Part shown: piece after piece, positions 37,308 through 45,999 of the stretch
How the letters are laid out: every line of letters starts with the position of its first letter
Position numbering within the stretch: the first letter of the stretch is position 1
Source of the DNA: Verrucomicrobiaceae bacterium
GTDB taxonomy: Bacteria > Verrucomicrobiota > Verrucomicrobiia > Verrucomicrobiales > Akkermansiaceae
Assembly: GCA_027484055.1 (NCBI GenBank)
Contig: JAIXQH010000044.1
Location: 310,001-374,000, forward strand
Direction of reading: 5' to 3'
Length of the DNA stretch: 64,000 bases
Notes under the pieces: model-generated
What the model was told of the DNA's origin: nothing
What the model saw: only the letters and a program-made list of their open reading frames with translations
Databases searched by the model: none
Translations under genes and position numbers: made by a program

Positions 37308-40300
37308 TCAGCGGTTAAGCTCGAATTCATAACTACCGGAACCGACTTCCAATAGAGTCTCTTCGCTGGCTGAGGCGGAAATGATTTTGATTTCAGAAAC
37401 CTGTTTCAACGGCATGCCGCTTTCTTGGATACTTTCCATTTTTGCGGCCGGTAGGTGCACGATGGCCCGGGTGTTGGCGGGAATCGTGACGCTTAATTTC
37501 CAGTTTTCGCCTTCCCTGCGACAATCGACTGCAATCGTCCCATGGAGCGATTCATAGGAACCTTTTACCCACTGCAAGTCAGCCGGAAGCGTCGGTTTAA
37601 TGTGAAACCGGGAGAATCCGGGGCCGGTGAAGTCGGGCTGGATTCCCGCCACATCATGAAAAAACCATTCATTGATTTGCCCCAACATGAAATGGTTCTG
37701 GGAATTCCCGCCACTCCACGACTCCGTCAGGCTGGTGGCGCCGCGTTTGAGTTGATAACCATATCCGGGTTTATCGGACTGGTTGTTTATAGCGTATATC
37801 ACATCGGAACGTCCGGCATCGGCCAAAGCACGAAGCAGGTAAACATAACCCACGTCACCGGCTGTGATATTTTTTTGCTGAACATCTTTGACGAGGTTTT
37901 CCAGAACGGCGGCGCGGGCCGAGTCCGGAACCAACCCCATGACTAGGGCGATGGCATTGGCACATTGGGAGCCTGTGGCGACTTGTGCGGTATCTGGGTT
38001 AAAAAACTTGGCGATGAATTTCGTGCGAATCTGATCGGCTAAATCACTGTAGGTCTTTTCGTCGTCGGCCTCCCCTAAGAGCCGGGCAGTTTGCGCCAGA
38101 ATCCAAGCGTTTTTATAAAAATAGGCCGTTGCGGTGACGGCTTTGGGCGTCAGTTGGGCCGGGCCGGGGCCCTTGGGCCCAATGTCATACCAATCCCCTA
38201 AGCCATGATCGACGATCAGGTCCTTGGATTGTGAAAAGAGATAGGCTTCATAGCGTTTCATCATCTCGTAAGCCCGCTCCAGATCCTTCTTGTTTCCATC
38301 GAACAGATAGCTCTGCCAGGGCACAAACAGGGCTGAGCTTCCCCACTCGGGGGAATCCCGGAATCCCCCCTTAAACACAATGTATTCAGGCGCGATATCG
38401 GGGACCAAACCTTCCGGCGTTTGGGCATCCATCATATCCTGTACTATTTTGCCGAACAACGGCCCTAGGGTAAAGTTGTAGCGAAGGGCGGGACCGTTGA
38501 GATGGACTTCTTCAAGCCATCCCCGCTTTTCGCGATGAGGGCAATCGGTCAAAATGCTCACCATATTGCTGCGCTGGGCCCAGCGAACCAGATCGTAGAT
38601 GCGATTAAACAGCTCGTTGGAACACGAGAACGCGCCCGCCACAGGACTCTGCGCGTGGATGACCTGTTGGCGGATTGATTCAACTTTCGGCAGTTCGCCC
38701 CCGGGGCTGGCAGGGAACTTTTCCACCTTTAGGTAACGTGCGCCGCGATAAAAGAACCGTGGCCGCCACTGCTCGGTCCCGCTGCCGGAGAGAGTATAGG
38801 AATAAAACATTTTCTCACGGCCCATCGCGTCGGTGATCGCGCCATCGGCACCGATGAGCTCCGAGGGGGTCAAGCGCACCGAGGATCCTTCCGGACCGCT
38901 CACCGCTATTTCTGGAAAGGTTGAGGCGTTCTGACCGAAATCATAAACCGTGACGCTGGGACTGAGCTCCTTGGAGGACTTCATTTCCAGCGGTTCAATC
39001 TGCCGGACCAGCCACGCTTGAGACGATTTACCCCGGAGCACCCCGGCGGGGCCAGACAGCGCGACCGCGGGTTTCCAGTCCGGGGTCGGATGAAAGGTCG
39101 GCGTGCTCCAGCCTGGTTGTGCGCGCCGGGCATCATAGTCTTCGCCACCATAAGGCCCGGAAAACAGGATGGGGCTTGGCCCTGCGGACCAGGATCCGTC
39201 GGTGACCACTGTCTCGCTGCTTCCATCTTGGTATTGAAGTTCTAGTTTCCCGCGTAAAGTGAGCGGGCCGTAGTGAGTATATCCGGCCGAAACGCGGCCA
39301 CTTTTTTCATTAAAATACATCCCTCCATCCAGCGTTACCCCGAGTGTGTTTGTTCCCGCCTTCAGCAACGGGGTCAGATCTAGCGTATCGTATAAAACCG
39401 TTTTCTTGTAGTCGGTCCATCCCGGCGTAAGAGGTCGTCCTTCGACGGGTTCCTTTCCGTTAACCTCCAATGCATAGTGACCAAGCCCACAAACATGGAA
39501 AAGGGCACGCTGCAAGGCTGGACGAACGCCAAAGTCGCGCCGCAGGCGGATGGTAAAGACTTTCTCCTTAGTCGCTTTGGAAAGAACATCTTCCCCGTTT
39601 TTTCCACTGACTAATGCAGCTATACCCCATCCATACCCCTCCACGCTGGAGGCGGCGGCCACTTTTTGTTTCAGCGCCACATTGCGTCCGGCAGCCATCA
39701 AATGGACTTCGTTCAGAGCCCATAAAAATTGCTCCCCCGGTTTCCGTTTTGGATATTCGCAGGGAACAATTTCCGTGATCCGAACTGCCCGGATTTTCGA
39801 ACCGTCGAGCGGGAACTCGACAAGGTTCATTCCGGGATTCGGGAAATCGCTTTCACTCTGGTCCACGACGGTCTTTGGGGATTGAAAATCTGGATTGGCC
39901 GAGACCTCGATTTTGAACCGCTTGGGAAAACCAAAGCCGTCGATTCCCTGGTGCGAAACCGGGAAAATTCGAATTTTCTCCACCGGTTGATCCTGGTCGA
40001 GGGTGATTTGCACCCACTCATTGGTTGAAGGCAATGCCGTGGGCTTGCCATGAAATCCGTTCAATGCCACCGCCGGGGGCTCCGGCGTGGGATTGGTAGC
40101 GCCGATCCACTGTGCCCCGCCCCAATCTTCCGGACGCAACAACCCAGTCGTCCATGAGGAAATGGCGCTCCAATCACCGGGCTGACCGTTTTGATCCCAG
40201 ACCCGCACCTTCCAATAATAGGCTTTCGAAGAGGCGAGCGGCGTGCCGGCATAAGGAATGCCTAGAGACTCGGATGAGGTAATTTTGCCAGAGTCCCAAA

Positions 40301-40547
40301 TATCCGCTTTGCTTTTTTCGAGTTGGGCGGTTTCGGACGCAACCAGAATCTGATAGGCCGCCTGGGATTGATTCCGCGCCGAGGACTCAAGCTTCCAGGA
40401 GAGAAGGGGGGCAGGATTGTCGATTCCCATGGGATTGCCATGCGCATCACAACTCATCCCCACTGTGGTCAACGCTTGAGCAGACAGCGAGAACCAAGCC
40501 AGCAGTATACCTGCAATAAATAAACTTAGGTTATTGTTTTTTTTCAT
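37308..40547 (-). CDS. GH78 alpha-L-rhamnosidase (copy 3)
   Basis: A 1079-residue secreted protein (signal peptide 1-25). It has the GH78 order: fibronectin-like N-terminus (PAPLLSWKLES, DIWDSGKITSSE, YYWKVRVWDQ), a discoidin-like insert (about 175-300, KIRIFPVSHQGIDGFGFPKR), Bac_rhamnosid_N (LFHVCGLGHYALEVNG, TPGWTDYKKTV), the barrel and a C-terminal sandwich (SVTIPANTRAIVHLP). The signature LTDCPHREKRGWLEEVH near residue 671 keeps the expected acidic residue, and TESWSGGNSQNHFMLG is a further conserved barrel loop. The stop lies 43 bases before the start of the broken GH106 gene, so they probably formed one transcript. Confidence 0.88.
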   Translation of the reverse strand: MKKNNNLSLFIAGILLAWFSLSAQALTTVGMSCDAHGNPMGIDNPAPLLSWKLESSARNQSQAAYQILVASETAQLEKSKADIWDSGKITSSESLGIPYAGTPLASSKAYYWKVRVWDQNGQPGDWSAISSWTTGLLRPEDWGGAQWIGATNPTPEPPAVALNGFHGKPTALPSTNEWVQITLDQDQPVEKIRIFPVSHQGIDGFGFPKRFKIEVSANPDFQSPKTVVDQSESDFPNPGMNLVEFPLDGSKIRAVRITEIVPCEYPKRKPGEQFLWALNEVHLMAAGRNVALKQKVAAASSVEGYGWGIAALVSGKNGEDVLSKATKEKVFTIRLRRDFGVRPALQRALFHVCGLGHYALEVNGKEPVEGRPLTPGWTDYKKTVLYDTLDLTPLLKAGTNTLGVTLDGGMYFNEKSGRVSAGYTHYGPLTLRGKLELQYQDGSSETVVTDGSWSAGPSPILFSGPYGGEDYDARRAQPGWSTPTFHPTPDWKPAVALSGPAGVLRGKSSQAWLVRQIEPLEMKSSKELSPSVTVYDFGQNASTFPEIAVSGPEGSSVRLTPSELIGADGAITDAMGREKMFYSYTLSGSGTEQWRPRFFYRGARYLKVEKFPASPGGELPKVESIRQQVIHAQSPVAGAFSCSNELFNRIYDLVRWAQRSNMVSILTDCPHREKRGWLEEVHLNGPALRYNFTLGPLFGKIVQDMMDAQTPEGLVPDIAPEYIVFKGGFRDSPEWGSSALFVPWQSYLFDGNKKDLERAYEMMKRYEAYLFSQSKDLIVDHGLGDWYDIGPKGPGPAQLTPKAVTATAYFYKNAWILAQTARLLGEADDEKTYSDLADQIRTKFIAKFFNPDTAQVATGSQCANAIALVMGLVPDSARAAVLENLVKDVQQKNITAGDVGYVYLLRALADAGRSDVIYAINNQSDKPGYGYQLKRGATSLTESWSGGNSQNHFMLGQINEWFFHDVAGIQPDFTGPGFSRFHIKPTLPADLQWVKGSYESLHGTIAVDCRREGENWKLSVTIPANTRAIVHLPAAKMESIQESGMPLKQVSEIKIISASASEETLLEVGSGSYEFELNR

Positions 40548-41198
40548 ATCGGGGAAATCACTCTTTTATGTTTTAGTTCGGGATAACGTTTCAATATTTT
40601 CTGCTGCTCCTCGGTAGGCAGCTCCGTGAACGGCATGAGTTTGTCCTGCGGGCGAGATTCTTTTTGGTTTAGGATGTCCAACAGATCCCAGTGCCGCTCA
40701 ATTACATTGCTACGGGGTTCCTTGTAAGGTTTATTATAACGCGTGTAATCCATCACCAGTTTCCGTCCGTTTTCTTTCCAGTTCTTGATGATCTCACACC
40801 GGAATTCCTTGTTGATATACCAACGCATTTCCATATCCGCCCCGAAAATTTCGGTGTGGAATTGATACTTGGGCGTGAGTTTTTTTCCCTTCCTCCAAGG
40901 AGGGCATGTCATTGTCCCGCTGAACAAGCTTCAGGTTGATTCGGCTGTTGTCGGGATTGTGCCGGGGCCACTTCCTGCCGACGAAGACTAGCATCGGCTT
41001 GCCGGTTTTCTTGGCCATGTTGCCGTTCGGGGTGAACCAATAAACCCACGACCGCGCCGATGCGGGCGGGGAAGCGAACACCGCGACGAGCGGACCATGC
41101 GAGAGTGCCTGATTAATCGGCGCTGCTGCATTTGTGTGAAACGATGCGACGACGTTGACCATCGCCATAACGATGGCTCTAGCGGAAGGGATTTTCAT
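40544..41198 (-). pseudogene. Chimeric relic: GH106 head joined to thioredoxin-like and unknown sequence, frameshifted
   Basis: From the ATG at 41196-41198 a signal peptide and the GH106 start (FASPPASARSWVYWFTPNGN) are read. Similarity then switches abruptly to MAKKTGKPMLVFVGRKWP, which resembles the first strand of thioredoxin-like domains (AKxxGKPxLVxF). The frame ends in different sequence, but shifting one base within a run of seven A (T on the plus strand, 40881-40887) opens a second frame that continues LTPKYQFHTEIF, NRYDYT-like and basic segments to a TAA near 40544. Joined, the product would have about 215 residues. I do not recognise the second half. A homopolymer sequencing error could explain the shift, but not the head switch. 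Confidence 0.6.
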
Positions 41199-41258
41199 GA
41201 GACTGTTTGGTTTTGGAGATGTATGTAGTTACTGGGGACTGACTGGAATGGCACGGGA

Positions 41259-41525
41259 TTAAGCCGTATTTCGTGCCATTCGGGTCACATGGCTTTTGAG
41301 GTTCAGTGAACCGCTCAGGTATTTGCCTGGCGGCAGCAATACTAAACCACCACCGGCCTTGGCCGCAGCGTCGATGGTTTTCTGAATCGCCTCGGTGTCC
41401 ATGGCGGTGCCATTCCCCAGCGCGCCGTAGTTACGGATATTAAACGTCGCCGGAGCAGCGGCCGCGCAGGGCGTCCAAGCGCTCACGGCCAGGCAGAGGA
41501 CGGTAATAAAATGAACAATTTCCAT
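41259..41525 (-). pseudogene. GH28 polygalacturonase, N-terminal fragment
   Basis: From the ATG at 41523-41525 the frame gives a signal peptide (ending near PCAAAAP) and the classic GH28 start: FNIRNYGALGNGTAMDTEAI, then AAKAGGGLVLLPPGKYLSG and LNLKSHVT. Similarity stops after about 80 residues, and a short unrelated tail (RMARNTA) leads to a stop. Intact GH28 enzymes have around 400-500 residues, and all catalytic Asp residues lie in the missing part, so it is inactive. GH28 enzymes hydrolyse polygalacturonan or rhamnogalacturonan, so this relic suggests that an ancestor of the locus attacked a galacturonate-containing backbone. The IS element ends 40 bases upstream of the start codon. Confidence 0.8.
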
Positions 41526-41564
41526 GGGGCTGAAGACAATCATTTCATATTAAATACGTGCGAT

Positions 41565-41580
41565 CACGGGTATCCGGTTA
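41565..41580 (+). repeat. Left inverted repeat of the IS4-type element
   Basis: The sequence CACGGGTATCCGGTTA matches the reverse complement of 42853-42868 at 13 of 16 positions. The outermost boundary is a judgement from the alignment of the two ends. Confidence 0.6.
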
Positions 41581-41685
41581 ACTAAGGAGCGATGATTCAT
41601 GAGTTTTTAAAAGTGAGAGACTTGTGAATGAGATTTGATGCCACGCTTTTGAACTTTTCTTGGATTTCAGGCAACGTGTCGCCCG

Positions 41686-42855
41686 ATAAACTCTGGACGC
41701 CACATCCTCTCTCAAATCCCCGACCTCGTAGATCGCAAGACGCTTTCCCGCGTGGTCAAACGTTACGAGGCCGAGTCGCGTGTCCGCCATTTTGGCTGCC
41801 GCCAGCAACTCATTTGCATGGTCTTCGCCCAGCTGACTTGGCGGGAAGGACTCCGTGACATCGCCGCCTGCCTCAATGCTAGACCTTCGAATTTGCATCA
41901 TCTCGGGTTCAGTCAACCTATTGCCAAATCCACTCTCGCGGATGCCAACGAACAACGCGATTGGCGGCTCTGGGAAGACCTTGCCAAGGGCCTCATGCGC
42001 AAGGCCCGCGCCCTGTATGTCGGCGAGGAATTCGGACTGGACCTCGACAACACCATCTATGCCCTCGACTCGACGACCATCGACCTCTCGCTGACCCTCT
42101 TCCCATGGGCCGCCTTCCGGCAGACCATGGCGGGCATCAAGATGCACACCCAGATCGACCTGAGGGGTCCTATTCCAACCTGCATCCACATCACCGGAGC
42201 ACGTCAGCATGACGTGGGCTGGCTTGACAGCCTGCTGTTTGAACCTGGCGCATTCTATCTGATGGATCGCGGCTACATGGATTTCGCCCGCCTCTTCCTC
42301 ATTGCAAACGCGGGCGCCTTCTTCGTCACGCGAGCTAAAAGCATACTGCAATTCACCCGGCACTACTCGCTGCCGGTGGATCGCTTCACCGGTTTGCGAA
42401 GCGACCATGTCGGCAAACCTAGTCTCGCCAAATCGCGAAACGCCTTTCCTGCACTTCTGAGAAAAGTCCGCTACTACGACTCGGAAACCGAAAGGGAACT
42501 GATCTTTCTCACCAACAACCTTGAGATCCCTGCCCTGACAGTTGCCATGCTCTACAAGATGCGTTGGCGAATCGAGCTGTTCTTCCGATGGATCAAGCAG
42601 CATTTGCGGATCAAGCACTTTTACGGCACAAGTCCAAACGCGGTGAAGACGCAGATATGGATCGAGGTGACCACCTATCTGATGGTCGCGATCATTCATA
42701 AGCAGATGAAACTGCCTGGCACCCTCCACAGAACTTTGCAGCTTTTGAGCGTTCATCCTTTCGAGAAAGTGACTCTAAATGAGCTACTTACAGAATCGGA
42801 CCACAGAACTAGTGATGACCGTGAACGTAACCAATTAAATTTGTATGGGTTATAA
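41686..42855 (+). CDS. IS4-family transposase, start codon apparently lost
   Basis: A DDE transposase of the IS4 type with an N-terminal DUF4372-like part. Catalytic signs are the first Asp in YALDSTTIDLS, the second in YLMDRGYMD and the YREK signature in YKMRWRIELFFRWIK (Tyr, 2, Arg, 3, Glu, 6, Lys), all intact. Similarity to this group extends upstream to 41686, where the expected start MNSGRH reads ATA-AAC-TCT-GGA-CGC. No ATG, GTG or TTG occurs in frame between the TGA at 41650 and a GTG at 41752, so translation would begin at ATA (rare) or produce a protein shortened by about 22 residues. It may therefore be poorly expressed. It is the only plus-strand gene before the right edge. Confidence 0.82.
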   Translation: MNSGRHILSQIPDLVDRKTLSRVVKRYEAESRVRHFGCRQQLICMVFAQLTWREGLRDIAACLNARPSNLHHLGFSQPIAKSTLADANEQRDWRLWEDLAKGLMRKARALYVGEEFGLDLDNTIYALDSTTIDLSLTLFPWAAFRQTMAGIKMHTQIDLRGPIPTCIHITGARQHDVGWLDSLLFEPGAFYLMDRGYMDFARLFLIANAGAFFVTRAKSILQFTRHYSLPVDRFTGLRSDHVGKPSLAKSRNAFPALLRKVRYYDSETERELIFLTNNLEIPALTVAMLYKMRWRIELFFRWIKQHLRIKHFYGTSPNAVKTQIWIEVTTYLMVAIIHKQMKLPGTLHRTLQLLSVHPFEKVTLNELLTESDHRTSDDRERNQLNLYGL

Positions 42856-42868
42856 CCGGACACTTGTG
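42853..42868 (-). repeat. Right inverted repeat of the IS4-type element
   Basis: The reverse complement reads CACAAGTGTCCGGTTA and matches the left end at 13 of 16 positions. The TAA stop of the transposase (42853-42855) lies within it. Confidence 0.6.
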
Positions 42869-42951
42869 TTTTAATGTATTTATTCTTCATTATGGTATTT
42901 GATATACAGGGCGATTATAAGATCTTGATCAGTTGACTTGCGTATGACGTG

Positions 42952-43725
42952 CTATTTCATCATCTCGGTGAGAAGCGGTTTCATTGCGTCATACCATAAA
43001 TCATAACCTTTCGCATTCGGGTGCAGCATGTCTGGCATGATATCGCCGGGAATTTCACCGGACTCGTCCAGAAACACTTTCCCGATGTCGAGATAGCGGG
43101 TCATCTTGCCGTCATCGAGTTTGCAGATGATGGCATTGATCGCCTTGGTTTTTTCCCGAACTTCGGAATCTTTTTTACTGCGAGGGAACACGCCCAAAAG
43201 GAGCAATTTCGTATTCGGGAGCTTGGCGTGAATGGTTTGTACGATCTTGGTCACTCCGGCGGCGGCCCAGTTTGGATCTTCGTCGGGGCACTGGCCGACA
43301 TTGTTGGTGCCTACCATCAGCACGACGACCTTGGGGTTGATTCCGTCAAGCTCGCCATTGGTGAGGCGCCCCAATACGTGTTCAGTGCGCTCGCCGCCCA
43401 CTCCGAAGTTCGCCGGCTTGTAGGGAGCAAACTTCAGCCAGCTCCACTCTCCTTTGCGTGAAAAATAATCGGTGATCGAGTCACCGATAAACAGCAGGCC
43501 GATTTCTCCCTGCGTCTTGCGATACATAAACTCCGCATGCCGCGGCGCGTTTTTAAGGATCGGCGTCACCGCGTCCTCCGGCGTGCGGGGCTTGGTTGCT
43601 GGCTTGGAGGGCACGGCCGGGGCGGGCGCCGAGGTTTGGGCGAGGAGCGGAGAACCTGCGAGCGAAGCAAGGGTGACCGCCATGAAGCAGGCGGCCAAAC
43701 TGAATGTGGAATAGATGGATTTCAT
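42952..43725 (-). CDS. Secreted SGNH/GDSL esterase (PAF-acetylhydrolase-like)
   Basis: A 257-residue protein with a signal peptide (1-29) and a Pro/Ala-rich linker (31-50). The SGNH blocks are S83 in LLFIGDSITDYF, G110 in FGVGGERTEHVL, N141/N142 in VLMVGTNNVG and D232 with H235 in PDMLHPNAKGYDLW. This is the pattern of the platelet-activating-factor acetylhydrolase-like SGNH group, members of which often act as acetylesterases on carbohydrates. It lies between the IS element and the GH27 gene, 105 bases from the latter. Substrate assignment to acetylated oligosaccharide is inference from context. Confidence 0.85.
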   Translation of the reverse strand: MKSIYSTFSLAACFMAVTLASLAGSPLLAQTSAPAPAVPSKPATKPRTPEDAVTPILKNAPRHAEFMYRKTQGEIGLLFIGDSITDYFSRKGEWSWLKFAPYKPANFGVGGERTEHVLGRLTNGELDGINPKVVVLMVGTNNVGQCPDEDPNWAAAGVTKIVQTIHAKLPNTKLLLLGVFPRSKKDSEVREKTKAINAIICKLDDGKMTRYLDIGKVFLDESGEIPGDIMPDMLHPNAKGYDLWYDAMKPLLTEMMK

Positions 43726-43830
43726 AACGACTTTTTCTAATTTTGATCCACCCAGTCGGGCGATTCGGTGTTGGTTTTGTAGATAACTGAAATCATTAAG
43801 CGGGGCTTAGAACGGCCAAGATTTGACCTG

Positions 43831-45795
43831 CTATTCCGTCGATGAGAACTTGTAGAAGACCACGCCGTGCGGGTTCGGACTCACGGTTACTGTTTGATCG
43901 ACCACGCCGATATCGGCGCGCTTCCACAGGTCGCGGACAAGGTATTTACCGCCCATGCCCAGTGCTTTCATATCCACAGTTTTCTCAATGGGCTCGCGGC
44001 CGCGGTTGAAGAAGCCGACAGCCTTGGAACCGTCTTCCAAATCCTTCACCCAGACTTCGAAGGGGCCGTCCACCAGTTTCTTGCGGGCAGGTTTTCCCAA
44101 TGGATCCTGGTTGATATCCAGCACATCGTCATTGGTGAGCAACCGGAGCATGAATTCATCGGCTTTTTCCAAATCGCAGCTCATCCAGAGCGAGGCAGAC
44201 ATCAAAGACCACATGCTCATCTGGAGGTATCGCTCGTCGTGAGTAATGCCGCAGGGTTTGTCCCAGGCAAATCCCGAGATCAGCGAGTCCAGATCAAGCC
44301 AGTGGCCCGGCCCGCCGAACTGCGCCCAGCGATCGTTGGCAAAGGCGATGGTTTGCAAGTGCTCCCAATGACCTAGCAGGTCGTTGGTCGTGCGCCAGGA
44401 GTTGGCGTGTTTCACATAGGTACCGCCGTTCTCAAAAACCCCGCGGTTGGAAAGGCCGCAGTGCATATCCCGCCCTGATTGCTTGAGGGCTTCCGCGACC
44501 TGAATAATTTCATTGGGTTTCTGGTAATGCCAGTCCCACTTGCAATAGTCGAAGCCCCATTCCCCAAATTGCTTTGCATCCTGGTTCAGGAATGAATACG
44601 GGCCGACTTGGAATACTTGTTTATCTCTCTCGCTACTCCATTTCCCATCCGGGGTGGCCGCAGTGCCGCCTGGAAATCTGCCATACGAGGTCATCCACGG
44701 GGTATGATAAATGCCCGCTTTCAGGCCCAGGTTATGAATCTTATCACAAAGGCCCTTCATGTCCGGGAACTTTTCGTTGGCTTGCAATGCGTTATCTTTG
44801 CCTCCGCGTTGTCCTTGCCAGCCATCATCAATATTCACGTAAAGATAGCCGTGATCCTTCAGGCCCAGGCTGACTATCAACTCGGCGGCCTTCTCCACTC
44901 CGCGCTGATCCACCTTCTTCAGCAAGACGTTCCAACTGCTCCAGCCCATGGGAGGGCTCAATGAGAGTTGATCTCCAACAACAATCTTCAGTTCACGTTC
45001 GGCGACACCGAGTTCATTGCGCGCCGACAACATCACGCGATGCTCGGCTTTGTCTTTCAAACGGCCGGTGATGCGTCCGGTCTGGGAATCCAACTCAAGA
45101 CCATCGGGGAGATTCTGGGCCGAGAAAGTCATCGGCTTCTTGCCGCTTGCGGTCACGGTGAAAAGGAAGGGCGACCCGGGGCGTACACCAAAAACGCGAC
45201 CCCCGGTGATTCTGGGCGTTTCCGGTCCCTTGGGAGTGACGAAAACAGCTGCCGGATCGGGCTTGGGTTTGGAATAGACGGGCGTGGGGCAAAACCCCGA
45301 ATAGCTAATGGCCATGTCCGCAAAGGTCACTTGCGCGTCGTCATACAGGTCGCCTGCAAAATCGGTTAAAACCTCCAGTTGCTTCACCCCTTTGAGATCC
45401 ACGTTCATGGCAACGGGGGGCTGCCCCGACTTCAGGGGGCCGCTGGACCATAATCTCTTGTTATCCCCGTAAATCAATACCTCGGCGCATTCGGTGAACC
45501 GGTTGGCGACCGCATCATCGATCCCCACCTTGCCCGTGAGCGATTGTGACTGTCCCTTGAGATCGTAGGTGAACAGAGTGTTTGCCAATGCCGTATAAGC
45601 ATTGGACTGGGGCTGCCCGCCCAGACTCGGATCCCGACCCTTTACAACTCGGGGGGTACCATATTTGGCCGCGGTTTTCAGGCCAAAATCTTTCAGGTTG
45701 ACCGTTTGAATGCCGGTATCGGCAGCGACTGCCGAGCCGAAGACGCATAAGCACAGTGCGAAATGGAACAAGTTCTTAATCATTTTCGTTTTCAT
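43831..45795 (-). CDS. Secreted GH27 alpha-galactosidase with N-terminal NPCBM-like domain
   Basis: A 654-residue protein with a signal peptide (ending near SAVAAD). Residues about 28-165 form an NPCBM-like carbohydrate-binding domain (VGIDDAVANRFTECAEVLIYG, split by normal loop positions). A putative Ig domain (about 190-275, LPDGLELDSQTGRITG) follows, then the GH27 barrel starting at PPMGWSSWN. The nucleophile is D421 in FDYCKWDW and the acid/base D472 in SWRTTNDLLGHW. YVNIDDGWQG is the conserved second strand. GH27 enzymes release alpha-galactose or, less often, beta-L-arabinopyranose or N-acetylgalactosamine. Here side-chain trimming of a pectin-like polymer is likely. Confidence 0.9.
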   Translation of the reverse strand: MKTKMIKNLFHFALCLCVFGSAVAADTGIQTVNLKDFGLKTAAKYGTPRVVKGRDPSLGGQPQSNAYTALANTLFTYDLKGQSQSLTGKVGIDDAVANRFTECAEVLIYGDNKRLWSSGPLKSGQPPVAMNVDLKGVKQLEVLTDFAGDLYDDAQVTFADMAISYSGFCPTPVYSKPKPDPAAVFVTPKGPETPRITGGRVFGVRPGSPFLFTVTASGKKPMTFSAQNLPDGLELDSQTGRITGRLKDKAEHRVMLSARNELGVAERELKIVVGDQLSLSPPMGWSSWNVLLKKVDQRGVEKAAELIVSLGLKDHGYLYVNIDDGWQGQRGGKDNALQANEKFPDMKGLCDKIHNLGLKAGIYHTPWMTSYGRFPGGTAATPDGKWSSERDKQVFQVGPYSFLNQDAKQFGEWGFDYCKWDWHYQKPNEIIQVAEALKQSGRDMHCGLSNRGVFENGGTYVKHANSWRTTNDLLGHWEHLQTIAFANDRWAQFGGPGHWLDLDSLISGFAWDKPCGITHDERYLQMSMWSLMSASLWMSCDLEKADEFMLRLLTNDDVLDINQDPLGKPARKKLVDGPFEVWVKDLEDGSKAVGFFNRGREPIEKTVDMKALGMGGKYLVRDLWKRADIGVVDQTVTVSPNPHGVVFYKFSSTE

Positions 45796-45999
45796 AAATT
45801 TATCTTTTTAAATGCGAGGTAATACTGGTGCTAAAGCTGCCATGGATGAGAGGATTGAAGTGAATGAACTTGATTGGAATCAGCCAGTCTAGGATACATC
45901 TAACTAGATTACTAGATTTTGCCAGAACTTGTGGTTTCGGCGCTTTGGGTTTGATCTGCGAAACTGTGGTCGAAGTCCCCTTTAATTTAGAGTCGGTTA

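Larger units (their letters stand above)
41565..42868. mobile_element. IS4-family insertion sequence
   Basis: An element of about 1.3 kb bounded by imperfect 16-base inverted repeats (41565-41580 and 42853-42868) that share 13 positions and the core TCCGGTTA. It contains one transposase gene. The stop codon of the transposase lies inside the right repeat. I could not see a convincing target duplication at either side, so the exact outer ends are uncertain by a few bases. It inserted directly upstream of the GH28 fragment and separates it from whatever promoter it once had. Confidence 0.75.

Noticed and set aside
41578..42756. A 392-codon minus-strand frame inside the IS element
   Set aside because: It is antisense to a transposase with all catalytic motifs, and shows no motif of its own.
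45796..45999. Short minus-strand frame in the spacer between the GH27 and GxGYxYP genes
   Set aside because: No signal peptide, no known motif and a composition like the spacer; more likely promoter or leader sequence.
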